The translations under genes and the position numbers were made by a program. Below are positions 1 through 10,135 of a stretch of DNA of 64,000 nucleotides, piece by piece. Position 1 is the first letter of the stretch, and each line of letters begins with the position of its first letter. The notes under the pieces are model-generated. The model did not search any database and had not been told where the DNA came from. It saw only the letters and a list, made by a program, of their open reading frames with translations. This DNA comes from Petrolisthes cinctipes. Taxonomy: Eukaryota; Arthropoda; Malacostraca; Decapoda; Porcellanidae. The stretch spans positions 1-64,000 of the forward strand of contig JAWQEG010004743.1 of assembly GCA_033782935.1 (NCBI GenBank). The letters run 5' to 3'.

Positions 1-2133
1 AGAAGGAGGGAAAGTAGGAGGAGAAAGAAGGAGGAGAAAGAAGGAGGAGAAAAAAGGAGGGAAAGTAGGAGAAAGAGAGAGGGAAAGAAAGAGGGGAAAG
101 AGATAGGGAAAGAAGGAAGGAAAGTAGGAGAAAGAGAGAGATAGGGAAAGAAGGAGGAAAAGGAGGAGAAAGAGATAGGGAAAGAAGGAAGGACAGACAG
201 TAGAAGGAAGGAAAACAAACCGGAAACACAGAAACAAGAGAAGGAAGGACAGAATATGGAAGAGGAGAGATAACAGGAAGGAAGAGGGTGATTATGTAGG
301 AGGTAAAGGAAGGGATAGAGGAGGAGGAAGAGGAAAGGGAGAATGATGATGATGCAGGGATATAGGAAAATGGCAATAATGGGGAAGGGAAAAGAAGAAG
401 GGGGAAAAGGAGGAGGAGGAGGAGAATGAGAAGAGGGGAAAGAGGGAAGAGGAGGAAGGGGATGATAAGGAGAAGGGAAGAGGGAAAAGGAGGAGGAGAA
501 AGAGGGGGATGAGAAGAGGAAGACGAAAAGAGGGAAAAGAAAGAGGAGGAAGAGGGGGATGATAAGAGGAAGAGGAGAAGATGGGAGAAAGAGGAGGAGA
601 AGATGGAAGAAAGAGGAGAAGATGGAAGAAAGAAGAGAGAGAAGAAGGGGGGACGAGAAAGAGAAGGAGAAGATGGGAGAAATAGGAGGAGAAGATGAGA
701 GAAAGAAGAGAGAGAAGGAAGATGGGAGAAAGAAGAGAGAGAAGGAGGGAGAATGTAGACGAAAGAAAGAAAAGGAGGGGGACAAGAAGAGAGAAGAATG
801 GGGGAGACGAGAAAGAGGAGAAAGAGGACGAGAAGATGGAAGAAAGAGAAGAGAGAGAAGATGGGAGAAAGAGGAGATAGAAGACGAAAGAGGGAGAAGG
901 AGGGGGAGGAGAAGATGGAAGAAAGAGGAGATAGAAGATGGAGAGAGGAAAAAAGGGGAAGAGAAGAAGAGAGAGAAGAATGGGGAGGAGAAAGAGGAGG
1001 AGAAGATGAGAGAAAGAGGAGGAGGAGAAGATGGGAGAAAGAGGAAGAGAAGATAGAAGAAAGAGGAGGAGAAGATGAGAGAAAGAAGAGAGAGAAGGAA
1101 GATGGAAGAAAGAGGAGGAGAAGATGAGAGAAAGAAGAGAGAAAGAGGAGGAGAAGATGGAAGAAAGAGGAGGAGAAAATGAGAGAAAGAAGAGAGAGAA
1201 GGAAGATGAAAGAAAGAGGAGGAGAAGATAGAAGAAAGAGGAGGAGAAAATGAGAGAAAGAAGAGAGAGAAGGAAGATGGAAGAAAGAGGAGGAGAAGAT
1301 AGAAGAAAGAGGAGGAGAAAATGAGAGAAAGAAGAGAGAGAAGGAAGATGGAAGAAAGAGGAGGAGAAGATAGAAGAAAGAGGAGGAGAAAATGAGAGAA
1401 AGAAGAGAGAGAAGGAAGATGGAAGAAAGAGGAGGAGAAGATAGAAGAAAGAGGAGGAGAAAATGAGAGAAAGAAGAGAGAGAAGGAAGATGGAAGAAAG
1501 AGGAGGAGAAGATAGAAGAAAGAGGAGGAGAAAATGAGAGAAAGAAGAGAGAGAAGGAAGATGGAAGAAAGAGGAGGAGAAGATAGAAGAAAGAGGAGGA
1601 GAAAATGAGAGAAAGAAGAGAGAGAAGGAAGATGGAAGAAAGAGGAGGAGAAGATAGAAGAAAGAGGAGGAGAAGATGGGAGAAAGACGAGAGAGGAGAA
1701 AGACGAGAGAGGAGAAAGACGAGAAGAGAGAGGAGTAGGGGTGACGAGAAAGAAGAGAGAGAAGGAAGATGGAAGAAAGAGGAGGAGAAGATAGAAGAAA
1801 GAGGAGGAGAAGATGAGAGAAAGAAGAGAGAAAAGGAAGATGGAAGAAAGAGGGGGACGAGAAGAAGGAGAAGGAGAAAATGGAGAAAGAAGGAGAAGAT
1901 GGAAGAAAGAGGAGGAGAAGATGGAAGAAAGAGGGGGACGAGAAGAAGGAGAAGGAGAAAATGGAAGAAAGAGGGGGAGGAAAAGAGAGAGGAGTAGGGG
2001 GGAAGAGAAAGAAGAGAGAGAAGGAAGATGGAAGAAAGACGAGGAGAAGATAGAAGAAAGAGGAGGAGAAGATGAGAGAAAGAAGAGAGAGAAGGAAGAT
2101 GGAAGAAAGAGGAGGAGATTGAAGATGGAAGAA
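1..2133. repeat. Purine-rich low-complexity tract with a 71-bp tandem unit
   Basis: The + strand is almost pure A/G for about 2.1 kb, built from GAAAGAGGAGGAGAAGATG-like words. Between about 1179 and 1675 it becomes a regular array: the word ATGAGAGAAAG recurs at 1179, 1250, 1321, 1392, 1463, 1534 and 1605, exactly 71 bp apart. Open frames run through it only because purine codons contain few stops; the predicted Lys/Arg/Glu strings resemble no protein family, so I call no gene. Confidence 0.9.
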
Positions 2134-2159
2134 TGAGGATCTGGATCAGTCAGGAACAA

Positions 2160-2740
2160 GAGTAGCGGGTCTCAAACAAGGTCAGTCAGCACCATCACTA
2201 CTAGGCCACCTTCCACTCACCCACCTACCACTACCTCCACCTACCCCTACCTCCACCTCCCACTACGTCCCCTACCTCCTCTCCTACCTCCCACTACCCC
2301 TACCTACCCCTACCTACTACCTCCCTTACTACCATCACACCCCCACCACCTCCCCTACCACTACCTACCACTACGTCCCCTACTCCCACTACCTCCCCTA
2401 CCACCTACCACTACCTCTACCACCCAATACCTCCCCTACCACTACCATCACTCCCCCACGACTCCCTACTCCACCACCCACTACCATCACTCCCCTTCCA
2501 CCTACCTACCCTATCTCCTCTCCACCACCTCCCACAATCCCCCTCCACCACTAGCCTACTTCTCCTCCCCCACCACCCACTCCACCACCTACCACCACCA
2601 TCACTCCCCTTCCACCTACCCTATCTCCTCACCATCACTCCTACCACACCTCCCACTACACCCCTTACCTCCTCTCCCCCTACCACCACCACCTCCCCCC
2701 TCTATCACCTCCTCCACTGTCACCCCCACCACCACCACGA
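2160..2740. repeat. Pyrimidine-rich CCACCTACCACTACC low-complexity block
   Basis: A degenerate run of CCACCTACCACTACCTCC-type words lies directly between the purine tract and the TATA box of the first cuticle gene. The strand asymmetry flips from purine to C/T-rich at about 2140. No gene is seen in it. Confidence 0.85.
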
Positions 2741-2755
2741 CGAAGGCATATTGGG

Positions 2756-2790
2756 TATATAAGAGACCAACACATTACCACAAGTCACAC
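2756..2790 (+). promoter_or_regulatory. Core promoter of cuticle gene 1 (TATA box plus initiator)
   Basis: TATATAAG at 2756-2763 is followed about 30 bp later by an AGTCACAC initiator-like motif around 2783-2790, giving an inferred 5' UTR of about 80 nt before the ATG at 2869. The second cuticle gene has the same pair (TATATAAG then AGTCACTC) at nearly the same spacing, which supports the call. Confidence 0.75.
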
Positions 2791-2868
2791 ATCGGGACCA
2801 GCAGCACCACCAGCAGCTACCCATCACTACCACCTCCCCCTTCACCCACCCTTCTTCCAAACCCAATC

Positions 2869-3244
2869 ATGGCCTCCTGGATTAGCTTGGTAATGTCGAG
2901 TGCCTGACTGACTGACTTCGAGTTTTACCCAGTTCAGATTGTAGGGAAAATGTTGTGTGTGTGTGTGTGTGTCATTTTGTTTAATTAAGAGTGTGTGTGT
3001 GTCATTTTGTTTAATTAAGTGTGTGTGTGTGTGTGTGTGTGATTTTGTTTAATTAAGTGTGTGTGTGTGTGTGTGTCATTTTGTTTAATTAAGTGTGTGT
3101 GTGTGTGTGTGTGTGTCATTTTGTTTAATTAAGTGTGTGTGTGTGTGTGTGTGTCATTTTGTTTAATTAAGTGTGTGTGTGTGTGTGTGTGTGTCATTTT
3201 GTTTAATTAAGTGTGTGTGTGTGTGTGTGTCATTTTGTTTAATT

Positions 3245-3287
<43 letters not shown>

Positions 3288-3638
3288 ATTATGTTTAAGT
3301 GTAAATGTGAGTATATACTCGTACAGTCGCTGCACATAGTTCTTGACCAGGGTGTAATGGGAATTCCGTTCAAGGATTATGTGCCGCAACTGTACAGTCG
3401 GCGGCAGAAGTCTTGTCGCCTCACCTGCTTCAACGAGACACACAGTTCATAGACTCGAGAATTGCGCAAGTTTTCTACACCTAACAATCTCGAGTCTATC
3501 AACATTGCGTGCCACGGTGAAGCATATGAGGCGACAGGACTTTTGCCGCCGACTGTACATATATGTGTGTGTGTGTGTGTGTGTGTGTTTTATTTTGTTA
3601 TATTGTGAATGTGTGAATATTCTCGTACATAGGCTATA

Positions 3639-3669
<31 letters not shown>

Positions 3670-6379
3670 TCTCCATGTATGCATCAGCCTATTATGTAAT
3701 TCTCCCTTAATATACATATCACACCCGTATTTACTTCAAATACAGCAGTTAATACAAGAATAACTCACACTACCCAAAACTAACATACCCACTGTACAAT
3801 TAACAAACAACAACAACAACAACCACAACCACCACAACAACAACAACAACAACAACTCAAAATGGGAATACAACTCTTGGTATACATTATTTTTGTTTCC
3901 TTCCAATGCACTGTAAAATTCAAAATAAGAGTTCAACGAAAGGTATTATATGTATTTCCTTTTGTTTTGTTTGCAGGCGCTGTTGTCCGCTTTAACGGTT
4001 AGCGCGCTGAGTTTGCCCGATGAGAGTGCCTATCGTATACCCCAAGTGGGCACTGGAAGGCGGTCTCAGTATTATGTCCTTCACGAAGATGGAACCTATA
4101 AATATGGACACGATACAGGTGAAGGTGCCTATGAGTCTGCCCGAAGTGTCCAAGTAGGTCGACAAGATGGAGAGTTTGGGTACCAAGATCCTGATGGCAA
4201 TGTGGTCACTCTCCAGTATGAGGCTGGTGAGGGTGGCTTCAGGCCTTCTGGGTCTCATATCCCTCAGCCTCACCCAGACTTCCTTGCTGCCCATGCTGAG
4301 GCTCGTGCCAGACCACCCTTCGTCGACCCCCTGGCTGATCCCAACACCGATGCTTCGTATGACTTCAACTTTGCCGAGGGTGGACAGGCACGACAAGAAG
4401 TGAGTGATGCTGATGGTAATGTTCGTGGCTCATACACCTACACTGATGAGGAAGGTCGAACCCGCACCTACAATTACGTTGCTGGACGAAACACCGGCTT
4501 CGTCATTACTGGTGATGATCTTCCTGAGTCACCATTGGCACCTGGCGCCACTCCCGCTGCCACGTCCCTCTCTGCTGGTGCTGCTGCTACCTCCTCTGCC
4601 TTCCGTGGTGCTGCTGCTGCCTCCTCTGCCTTCCGTGGGTCTTCCTCAGCCTCAGCCTTCCGACCTTCTTCTTCCTCTACTGGTGCTGCCTCCTCTGCCT
4701 TCCGTGGTTCTTCCTCAGCCTCAGCCTTCAGACCTTCTTCTTCCTCTACTGGTGCCACCTCACCATTCCGATCCACTTCATCTGCATCTGTCCGACCCTC
4801 TACCACTGGATTCACCTCATCACGTGGACGACCCTCACACACCCTCACCAGAACATCAACAGCAGGTGCAGGATTTACTTCTCATAGTGAAACAAGACCT
4901 GATGGATCCTACTCCTTCACTTATGATGCTGGAGACCATGACCGTTCAGAGTCTGGTGATGCAAACCTTAACGTGGATGGACAATTTTCCTTCGTAGCTG
5001 ATGATGGTGTGAGGCGCCAAGTAACCTATGAGGCTGGTAGTGATACAGGCTTTGTTGCATCTGGAGATCACCTTCCCAAAGCCCCTGCAGATCCAAATGC
5101 CTCTACACGCGCCTCTTCACGTGCATCAGCTTTCCACCGCACCTCAGCTGGTTCCAGACCCTCTACCACCTCTACTCATACTGGGTTCTCTTCATCCAGA
5201 CCCTCCACCACCTCTACTCACACTGGGTTCTCTTCAGCCAGGCCCTCTACTCACACTGGGTTCTCTTCATCCAGACCTTCTTCTGCTCAAACCAGATTCT
5301 CATCAAGTGGGTTCTCTTCCAGCAGACCTGATGAAATTGCAAACACTCGCAGTACACTCAACCCTGATGGCAGTTATGCCTTTGCTTATGAAACTTCCAG
5401 TCATTCCAGAGCTGAGGCTGGTGATTCCAGTAACAATGTTGATGGTGAATTTGACTTTGTAGCAGATGATGGACAAGAGAGAGAGATTAAATATGAGGCC
5501 GGTTCAGATACTGGTTTTATTGCTGAAGGAGCTCATATTCCAGTTGGTCCTCCAGTACCTGGTGCTCCTTCTGGTCAGCCAACTGGACGCATTGTCCCCG
5601 TCCAAGAGGTACCCTTCATTGACCCTCTGGCTGACTCCAATACTGATGCCTCGTACAGCTTTGGTTTTGAGTCTGAACAATATTCCCGTACAGAAAGTGC
5701 TGATGCTGATGGTAATGTTCAAGGAACATACACCGTGGTGGATGATGATGGTACCCGTCGTACCTACCGCTTCCGTGCTGGTGAAGGAGTTGGTTATGAA
5801 GCAGAGGAGGTGTCCTCATCCCGTGGTGCTGCTCCATCCAAGGCTGCAGCTCAGGCAGGAGCTACTTCATTCTACAGTAAAACAGCAGGAGTGACTACCA
5901 GTCATATTGGTGGTGTTGGTGCTGGTGCTGGTGCTGGTGTTGGTGCTGGTTTTGGTGCTGGTGCTGGTGCTGGTGCTGGTTTTGGTGCTGGTGCTGGTGT
6001 TGGTGCTGGTGCTGGTGCTGGTGCTGGTGCTGGTTTTGGTGCTGGTGCTGGTGCTGGTTTTGGTGCTGGTGCTGGTGCTGGTGCTGGTGCTGGTTTTGGT
6101 GCTGGTGCTGGTGCTGGTTTTGGTGCTGGTGCTGGTTTTGGTGCTGGTGCAACATCCTCCTTCAGTAGCACCACAGGTACAGCCTCTCGGGTGCCCACTG
6201 GTGCTGGACCTGTTATTCCCTACAGGGTTCCTACAACAGGTAGCTTTACCACTGGTTCTGGTGGTGTCAGAGCTACACACAGAACATCAGCTTCACACAC
6301 TGATGGCTTCCAACTCCGTCAGTACGATGCCTCAGAGAATCTTGGTAAATACGGCTACGTCCTCACTTTTGACAGTTAA
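2869..6379 (+). CDS. Secreted cuticle protein with five R&R-type (Chitin_bind_4) domains
   Basis: Structural protein of the chitinous exoskeleton. Two exons: 2869-2889 (ATG GCC TCC TGG ATT AGC TTG, donor GTAATG) and 3977-6379 (acceptor TTTGCAG), phase 0, 807 residues. The intron splits the signal peptide: exon 1 gives MASWISL and exon 2 continues ALLSALTVSALS. Five chitin-binding repeats are visible at about residues 45-104, 132-190, 313-376, 468-530 and 562-619, each with the R&R-like G-x-Y/F ... YEAG(S/E)xTGF ... HIP/DLP pattern. Linkers are Ser/Pro/Ala-rich (HTGFSSSRPSTTS repeats). Residues about 652-732 are a Gly-Ala elastomer-like tract, GAGAGAGFGAG, absent from the paralogue. The C-terminus KYGYVLTFDS is shared with the paralogue at 14464. 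The start is chosen because it gives a complete signal peptide and a TATA box lies upstream. Similar multi-domain proteins are known from crustacean cuticle; the precise family name is uncertain. Confidence 0.9.
2951..3296. repeat. Composite (TG)n + 18-mer minisatellite in intron 1 of cuticle gene 1
   Basis: Runs of (GT)n of variable length alternate with the fixed word TCATTTTGTTTAATTAAG about nine times. The fixed word is nearly invariant while the dinucleotide runs vary from about 5 to 20 units. Confidence 0.9.
3324..3392. mobile_element. 69-bp fold-back MITE, TA-flanked
   Basis: Starts CAGTCGCTGCACATAG and ends with the near inverse complement GTGCCGCAACTG, flanked by TA at 3322-3323 and 3393-3394. 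A second copy of exactly the same length lies at 30440-30508. TA duplication plus a CAGT terminus is typical of Tc1/mariner-derived miniature elements. Confidence 0.75.
3395..3555. mobile_element. 161-bp TA-flanked MITE (CAGTCGGCGGC ends)
   Basis: Terminal inverted repeats of about 28 bp: CAGTCGGCGGCAGAAGTC at the left and the inverse complement ending GCCGCCGACTG at the right, flanked by TA at 3393-3394 and 3556-3557. It shares its left TA with the adjacent 69-bp element. A related element is at 55507-55739. Confidence 0.8.
5911..6150 (+). repeat. In-frame GGTGCT repeat encoding a Gly-Ala tract
   Basis: About 240 bp of GGTGCTGGT(G/T)T(T/G)-type hexamers lie inside exon 2 of cuticle gene 1 and encode GAGAGAGF/GAGV repeats. 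The paralogue lacks it at the equivalent position (after about 18950). Confidence 0.9.
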
Positions 6380-6587
6380 AGGAATAACACTTGACTCACT
6401 TCACACTTCCTTCACCCTTACAACCACTCACCAGACATGAGTTATGACACCAATGTCTTCTATACTCACAACCTCACAACTCTCATACTCATACACATGT
6501 AAACCCTCATTGTTTATTCATGCATGTAGCAATGTGGTCCGAACCTGACCTTTATATTTTATGCTTGGTTGTATATGCAAAGAAACA

Positions 6588-6593
6588 AATAAA
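6588..6593 (+). terminator. Polyadenylation signal of cuticle gene 1
   Basis: AATAAA about 210 nt after the stop codon, followed by an A-rich stretch. It is the first canonical hexamer downstream. Confidence 0.6.
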
Positions 6594-6599
6594 AAAAAT

Positions 6600-7225
6600 T
6601 AGCAAGTTTCCTTCTCTTTGCCTCATATCCTTAACCCTTAAAGGCATACGTTATTGGACACACCTAGAATACCATATGTTGAGTGTGACAGACTCCTATT
6701 AAGAAAAATCACAACACAAAGTTGTAATCAATTCTAATTGCTTTTCAGACCATGAAAAGAAATATTAACTCCTCTACTTTAGTATCAATCTCTCACTTAA
6801 GTAATTATGCAAAAATATATATTCTTAATGGGGGACTAAAGAAAGTAAACAAAAGAAATGAAAAAAAATGCAATTTCTTGACAAAAAATCATAACTAGGC
6901 CACTAATAGGAATTAAGCTCTGAAATTTCGTATGGTGCTTCTCAGGTCCCATAGCTGTGTATTGCATGTGTTAGCCTAATTTACCCATTTAAAAATAATG
7001 GAAATAATTAGTTATACCTTTACAGCACATGTGAGTCTGATGGACTCCTTACGCAATTTATCTCCCACCATGGGAGAGCGAGCTGGCACACACACCCTTC
7101 CATAGCCAGGCCTAGCCAAAGACTGCACATAGCTGGGGTGCCTGGGTGGCATCTTCAAAAGTAGTCAAGCCACAACATGTTAAGCCACTTCCATATCCTG
7201 ACAGGGGGTGCGAATGCCTTTGAGG
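6600..7225. other. Intergenic stretch without recognised features
   Basis: AT-rich unique sequence; I see no coding potential, inverted repeat or tandem array. Confidence 0.5.
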
Positions 7226-7230
7226 GTTAA

Positions 7231-7722
7231 GGACCCTGTGATATATGTATAGGAACTGGAGGCTACTGATTCCTCCTGACTATGCCATGAAACACGCTCC
7301 TTCCCTATAGGTGGTGTTTCGTGGCAATATTTGAAGGATTCATTTACCTCTAATTTTCTGACTACCGTACAGTTGACACATGAATGGGTGGTACAGCCCA
7401 GGTGAAAGATACTTGTCCCATTTGAGTAACCAGTGTCTATTATCAGGTAGTTGCTTTTTATTACCATCCTCAATACTGACTTCTGCCCCTCCTATTTACC
7501 AACCTAACCTAACCTAACCCAATCCAACCCAACCCACCTAACCTAACCAGTGTCTATTATCAGGTACTTGCTTTTTATTACCATCCTCAATACTGACTTC
7601 TGCCCCTGATGTCTCCTATTTGGCACTAATAAGAAACTTGATATTGGGAGAAATTGACCGACCATCTTTCACTTGGGGCTGTACCACCCATTCATGTGTC
7701 CAACTGTACATCACAGGGTCCC
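7231..7722. mobile_element. TTAA-flanked MITE (GGACCCTGTGAT ends) carrying a nested insertion
   Basis: Left end TTAA + GGACCCTGTGAT, right end ATCACAGGGTCC + CTTAT. The element body (CTGACTATGCCATGAAAC ... GTGGCAATATTTGAAGGA) matches an uninterrupted 148-bp copy at 59823-59970, which has perfect TTAA on both sides. TTAA target choice is the hallmark of piggyBac-type transposition. The middle is split by a TA-flanked element at 7370-7706. Confidence 0.7.
7370..7706. mobile_element. 337-bp TA-flanked MITE with internal CCTAA repeats, nested
   Basis: About 43-bp inverted repeats start CAGTTGACACATGAATGGG; flanking TA at 7368-7369 and 7707-7708. The interior has a direct repeat (GTGTCTATTATCAGGTA) around a CCTAACCTAACC stretch. 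A copy in opposite orientation is at 8533-8870. It sits at a TA within the TTAA-flanked element, whose sequence resumes on the other side. Confidence 0.85.
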
Positions 7723-7864
7723 TTATCTGAGGTGGTGATATGTGTGGTGATCAGAGAATTAAATACCTATACGATACAATCAATAAATGTCCTGGTATAG
7801 GCTACTTTGGACACTGTATGAATGGATCGAGGGCTTAGGTAGTTTGTGTGTGTGTCTGTATGTA

Positions 7865-8174
7865 CAGTCGCGGTCAATAATAATCATCCACATGTGGGTA
7901 TCTCAAACAATTTGCTGTCTAATGTTTTCACGTTCACATATGATATCATTGTTTTAAGTAGTGCTTAGCTGCTTGTATCAAATTAAAAGATGGTAGTTAA
8001 CCTATTTATTGGAAAGTTTATTATCATCTAAGGAACAGAGGGAAGCTATATATTAAATTAAGAGATGGTAGTTAACCTATTTATTGGAAAGTTTATCAGC
8101 TAAGGAACAGAGGGAAGCTGTCAAACTCTTATGTGAGTTACCCCTATATGGATGATTATTTTTGACCACGACTG
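7865..8174. mobile_element. 310-bp TA-flanked MITE (CAGTCGCGGTCAATAATAA ends)
   Basis: About 27-bp inverted repeats: CAGTCGCGGTCAATAATAA at left, the inverse complement ending TTTTTGACCACGACTG at right; TA at 7863-7864 and 8175-8176. The interior contains two near-identical copies of GAGATGGTAGTTAACC. Confidence 0.8.
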
Positions 8175-8245
8175 TATGTCTTTTACTAATGGATGTTCCA
8201 AGACTAGAGTGTGGTCTTGTTTAAGGGGTTAATAATACGTTGGTA

Positions 8246-8400
8246 CAGTCATGGTCAATAGTCCTGCAACACCTTCCAATGAGATGGCTTCGAAAAATGA
8301 TCCGAAACAATAGCTGTCGGTCTCTGCAATATTGGTTCATAAGATTCAATCAAATGGCTCGCTTTTATTCACCAGGTTGCAAGACTTTCGACCATAACTT
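8246..8400. mobile_element. 155-bp TA-flanked MITE
   Basis: CAGTCATGGTCAATAGTCC at the left pairs imperfectly with AAGACTTTCGACCATAACTT at the right; TA at 8244-8245 and 8401-8402. Older than its neighbours, judging by mismatches in the ends. Confidence 0.65.
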
Positions 8401-8530
8401 TACCATACATAAGAGTGCCTTGATACCTCCAAAGAATGCCAGGAAACGGACCAGATTAACAAAAATAAAGGTGAACTGTTGCTTGGGGTGAATCAGAGTT
8501 GCTCCTGATTCACCACCAACACACAATATG
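8401..8530. repeat. Dispersed ~130-bp repeat, copy 1
   Basis: Contains CCTTGATACCTCCAAAGAATGCCAGGAAAC ... GTTGCTTGGGGTGAATCAG, the same order of words as copies near 30305, 54058, 57925, 58205, 62498 and 63301. Inner inverted words (GATTCCTCCAAAGTAT and ATAGTTTGGAGGAATC in better copies) suggest a fold-back element. Superfamily unknown. Confidence 0.55.
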
Positions 8531-8532
8531 TA

Positions 8533-8870
8533 CAGTTGAACACATGAATGGGTGGTACAGCCCAAGTGAAAGATGGTCCATTTCTGCCAATATCAAGTTC
8601 CTTATTAGTGCCAAATAGAAGACATCAGGGGCAGAAGTCAGTATTGAGGATGGTAATAAAAAGCAAGTACCTGATAATAGACACTGGTTAGGTTAGGTTA
8701 GGTTAGGTGGGTTAGGTTAGGTTAGGTTAGGTTAGGTTGGTAAATAGGAGGGGCAGAAGTCAGTATTGAAGATGATAATAAAAACCAACTACCTCATAAT
8801 AGACACTGGTTATTCAAATGGGACAAGTATCTTTCACCTGGACTGTACCACCAATTCATGTGTCCAACTG
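8533..8870. mobile_element. 338-bp TA-flanked MITE with TTAGG repeats (inverse copy of 7370-7706)
   Basis: Ends CAGTTGAACACATGAATGG and the inverse complement; TA at 8531-8532 and 8871-8872. The centre carries about ten tandem TTAGG units (8693-8740). Orientation is opposite to the copy nested at 7370. Confidence 0.85.
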
Positions 8871-8872
8871 TA

Positions 8873-9415
8873 CACTCCCAATCCAAAATATGTACCCAGG
8901 CTTGCTTCGAATTGCCTGATTGAGTAGTAAGGGGGTGCGGGAGTAGAGGACAGGCTTGGGGGGGGGGGGGGTTTGGGGGGTGCGGGAATAGGGGGACAGG
9001 CTTGGGGGGGGGAATAGGGGGACAGGCTTGGGGGGGGGGGGAGTTGGGGTGCGGGAATAGGGGGACAGGCTTGGGGGGGGGGGGTTGGGGGGTGCGGGAA
9101 TAGGGGGACAGGCTTGGGGTGGGGGGTGGGGGTTAGAAAGCCTGTCCCCTATTCCCGCACCTCCCTAACCCCCCCCCTCCCCCCGCCCATGCCTGTCCCC
9201 CTACTCCCGCACCCCCCAAAACCCCCCCAAGCCTGTCCCCCCAACTCCCGCACCCCCCTAACCCCCCCCCCGAAGCCTGTCCCTTACTACCGCACCCCCT
9301 TAAGCGAGCTCAAGCAAATATGAAACAGGATAAGTGTTGTAATTGGTTCACTAGTATGTCGTCAAATGATTCGAAACTTCAACAAGACCTGGATACAAAT
9401 TTTGGAATGCGAGTG
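8873..9415. mobile_element. TA-flanked MITE interrupted by a G-rich element
   Basis: Left part 8873-8930 and right part 9300-9415 together match the uninterrupted 171-bp element at 49661-49831 (CTTGCTTCGAAT..CCTGAT..GAGTA, then GCGAGCTCAAGCAAATATG). Its left TA (8871-8872) is also the right TA of the preceding element; right TA at 9416-9417. Confidence 0.8.
8931..9299. mobile_element. TTAA-flanked G-rich/C-rich fold-back element, copy A
   Basis: Left arm: tandem copies of GGGGGTGCGGGA.TAGGGG + ACAGGCTTGGGG. Right arm: the complement, CCTGTCCCC.TACTCCCGCACCCCC. A conserved centre holds TAGAAAGCCTGTCCCC. It begins after GTAA (8927-8930) and ends at TTAA (9300-9303), inside another MITE. Confidence 0.8.
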
Positions 9416-9574
9416 TAGCCTACTACCCACTACACTCCCCCCAGCTGTAATTCTTCCTTCCTCCTGCATTCATTCCTATAGCGACTGTGTGAGTAAAAAA
9501 CAACAAGAAGTTAATATCCGTCCCTGCCATTTTACACAGGATGTATAAATAAAGTAAAATGGGAACAGATGACC

Positions 9575-10135
9575 TACTCCCCATCCTGTCTTTCCTCCTT
9601 CTTCTTGTCATCCTGTTTCTCATCCTCTTCCTCCTTCTCCTTTTACTCGTGTCTCTCATCATCTTCCTTTCTCTCCTCCTCTTCCTCCTTCTCCTTCTTC
9701 TCCTCATCCTGTCTCTCTGTCTCTCCTCCTCCTCCTTCTTCTCCTTGTCATTCTGTCTCTCATACTCTCCCTGTCTTTCCTCCTCTCCCTGTCTCTCCTC
9801 CTCTTCCTCCTTCTCATCCTGTCTCTTCTCCTCTTCCTCCTCCTCCTCATCCTGTCTCTCCTCCTCTCCTTGTCTCTCCTCCTCTTCCTCCATCTCCTTT
9901 TACTCCTTTTGCTACTCATCCTCTCTCTTACTCCCCCTCCTTCCTCCTCCTCCTCATCCTGTCTCTCCTCCTCTCCTTGTCTCTCCTTCTCTTCCTCCAT
10001 CTCCTTTTACTCCTTTTGCTACTCGTCCTCTCTCTTACTCCCCCTCCTCTCCTTCCTTCTCCTCCTCCTCCTCATCATCATCATCATAATCTTCCTATTT
10101 TTTTCTCCTGTACCTCCTCCTCCTCCTCCTCCTCC
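9575..10135. repeat. Pyrimidine-rich CTCCTCTTCCTCCT low-complexity tract
   Basis: Degenerate C/T-rich words (CTGTCTCTCCTCCTCTCC). Long open frames on both strands arise from base composition; no domain is recognisable. Confidence 0.85.

Noticed and set aside
559..2136. Several overlapping open frames encoding Lys/Arg/Glu-rich proteins
   Set aside because: They come from the purine-rich repeat, appear in several frames at once and match no family.
5895..6440. Open frames giving His-Gln or Val-Leu repeats over the Gly-Ala tract
   Set aside because: Other-frame shadows of the GGTGCT repeat in the cuticle exon.
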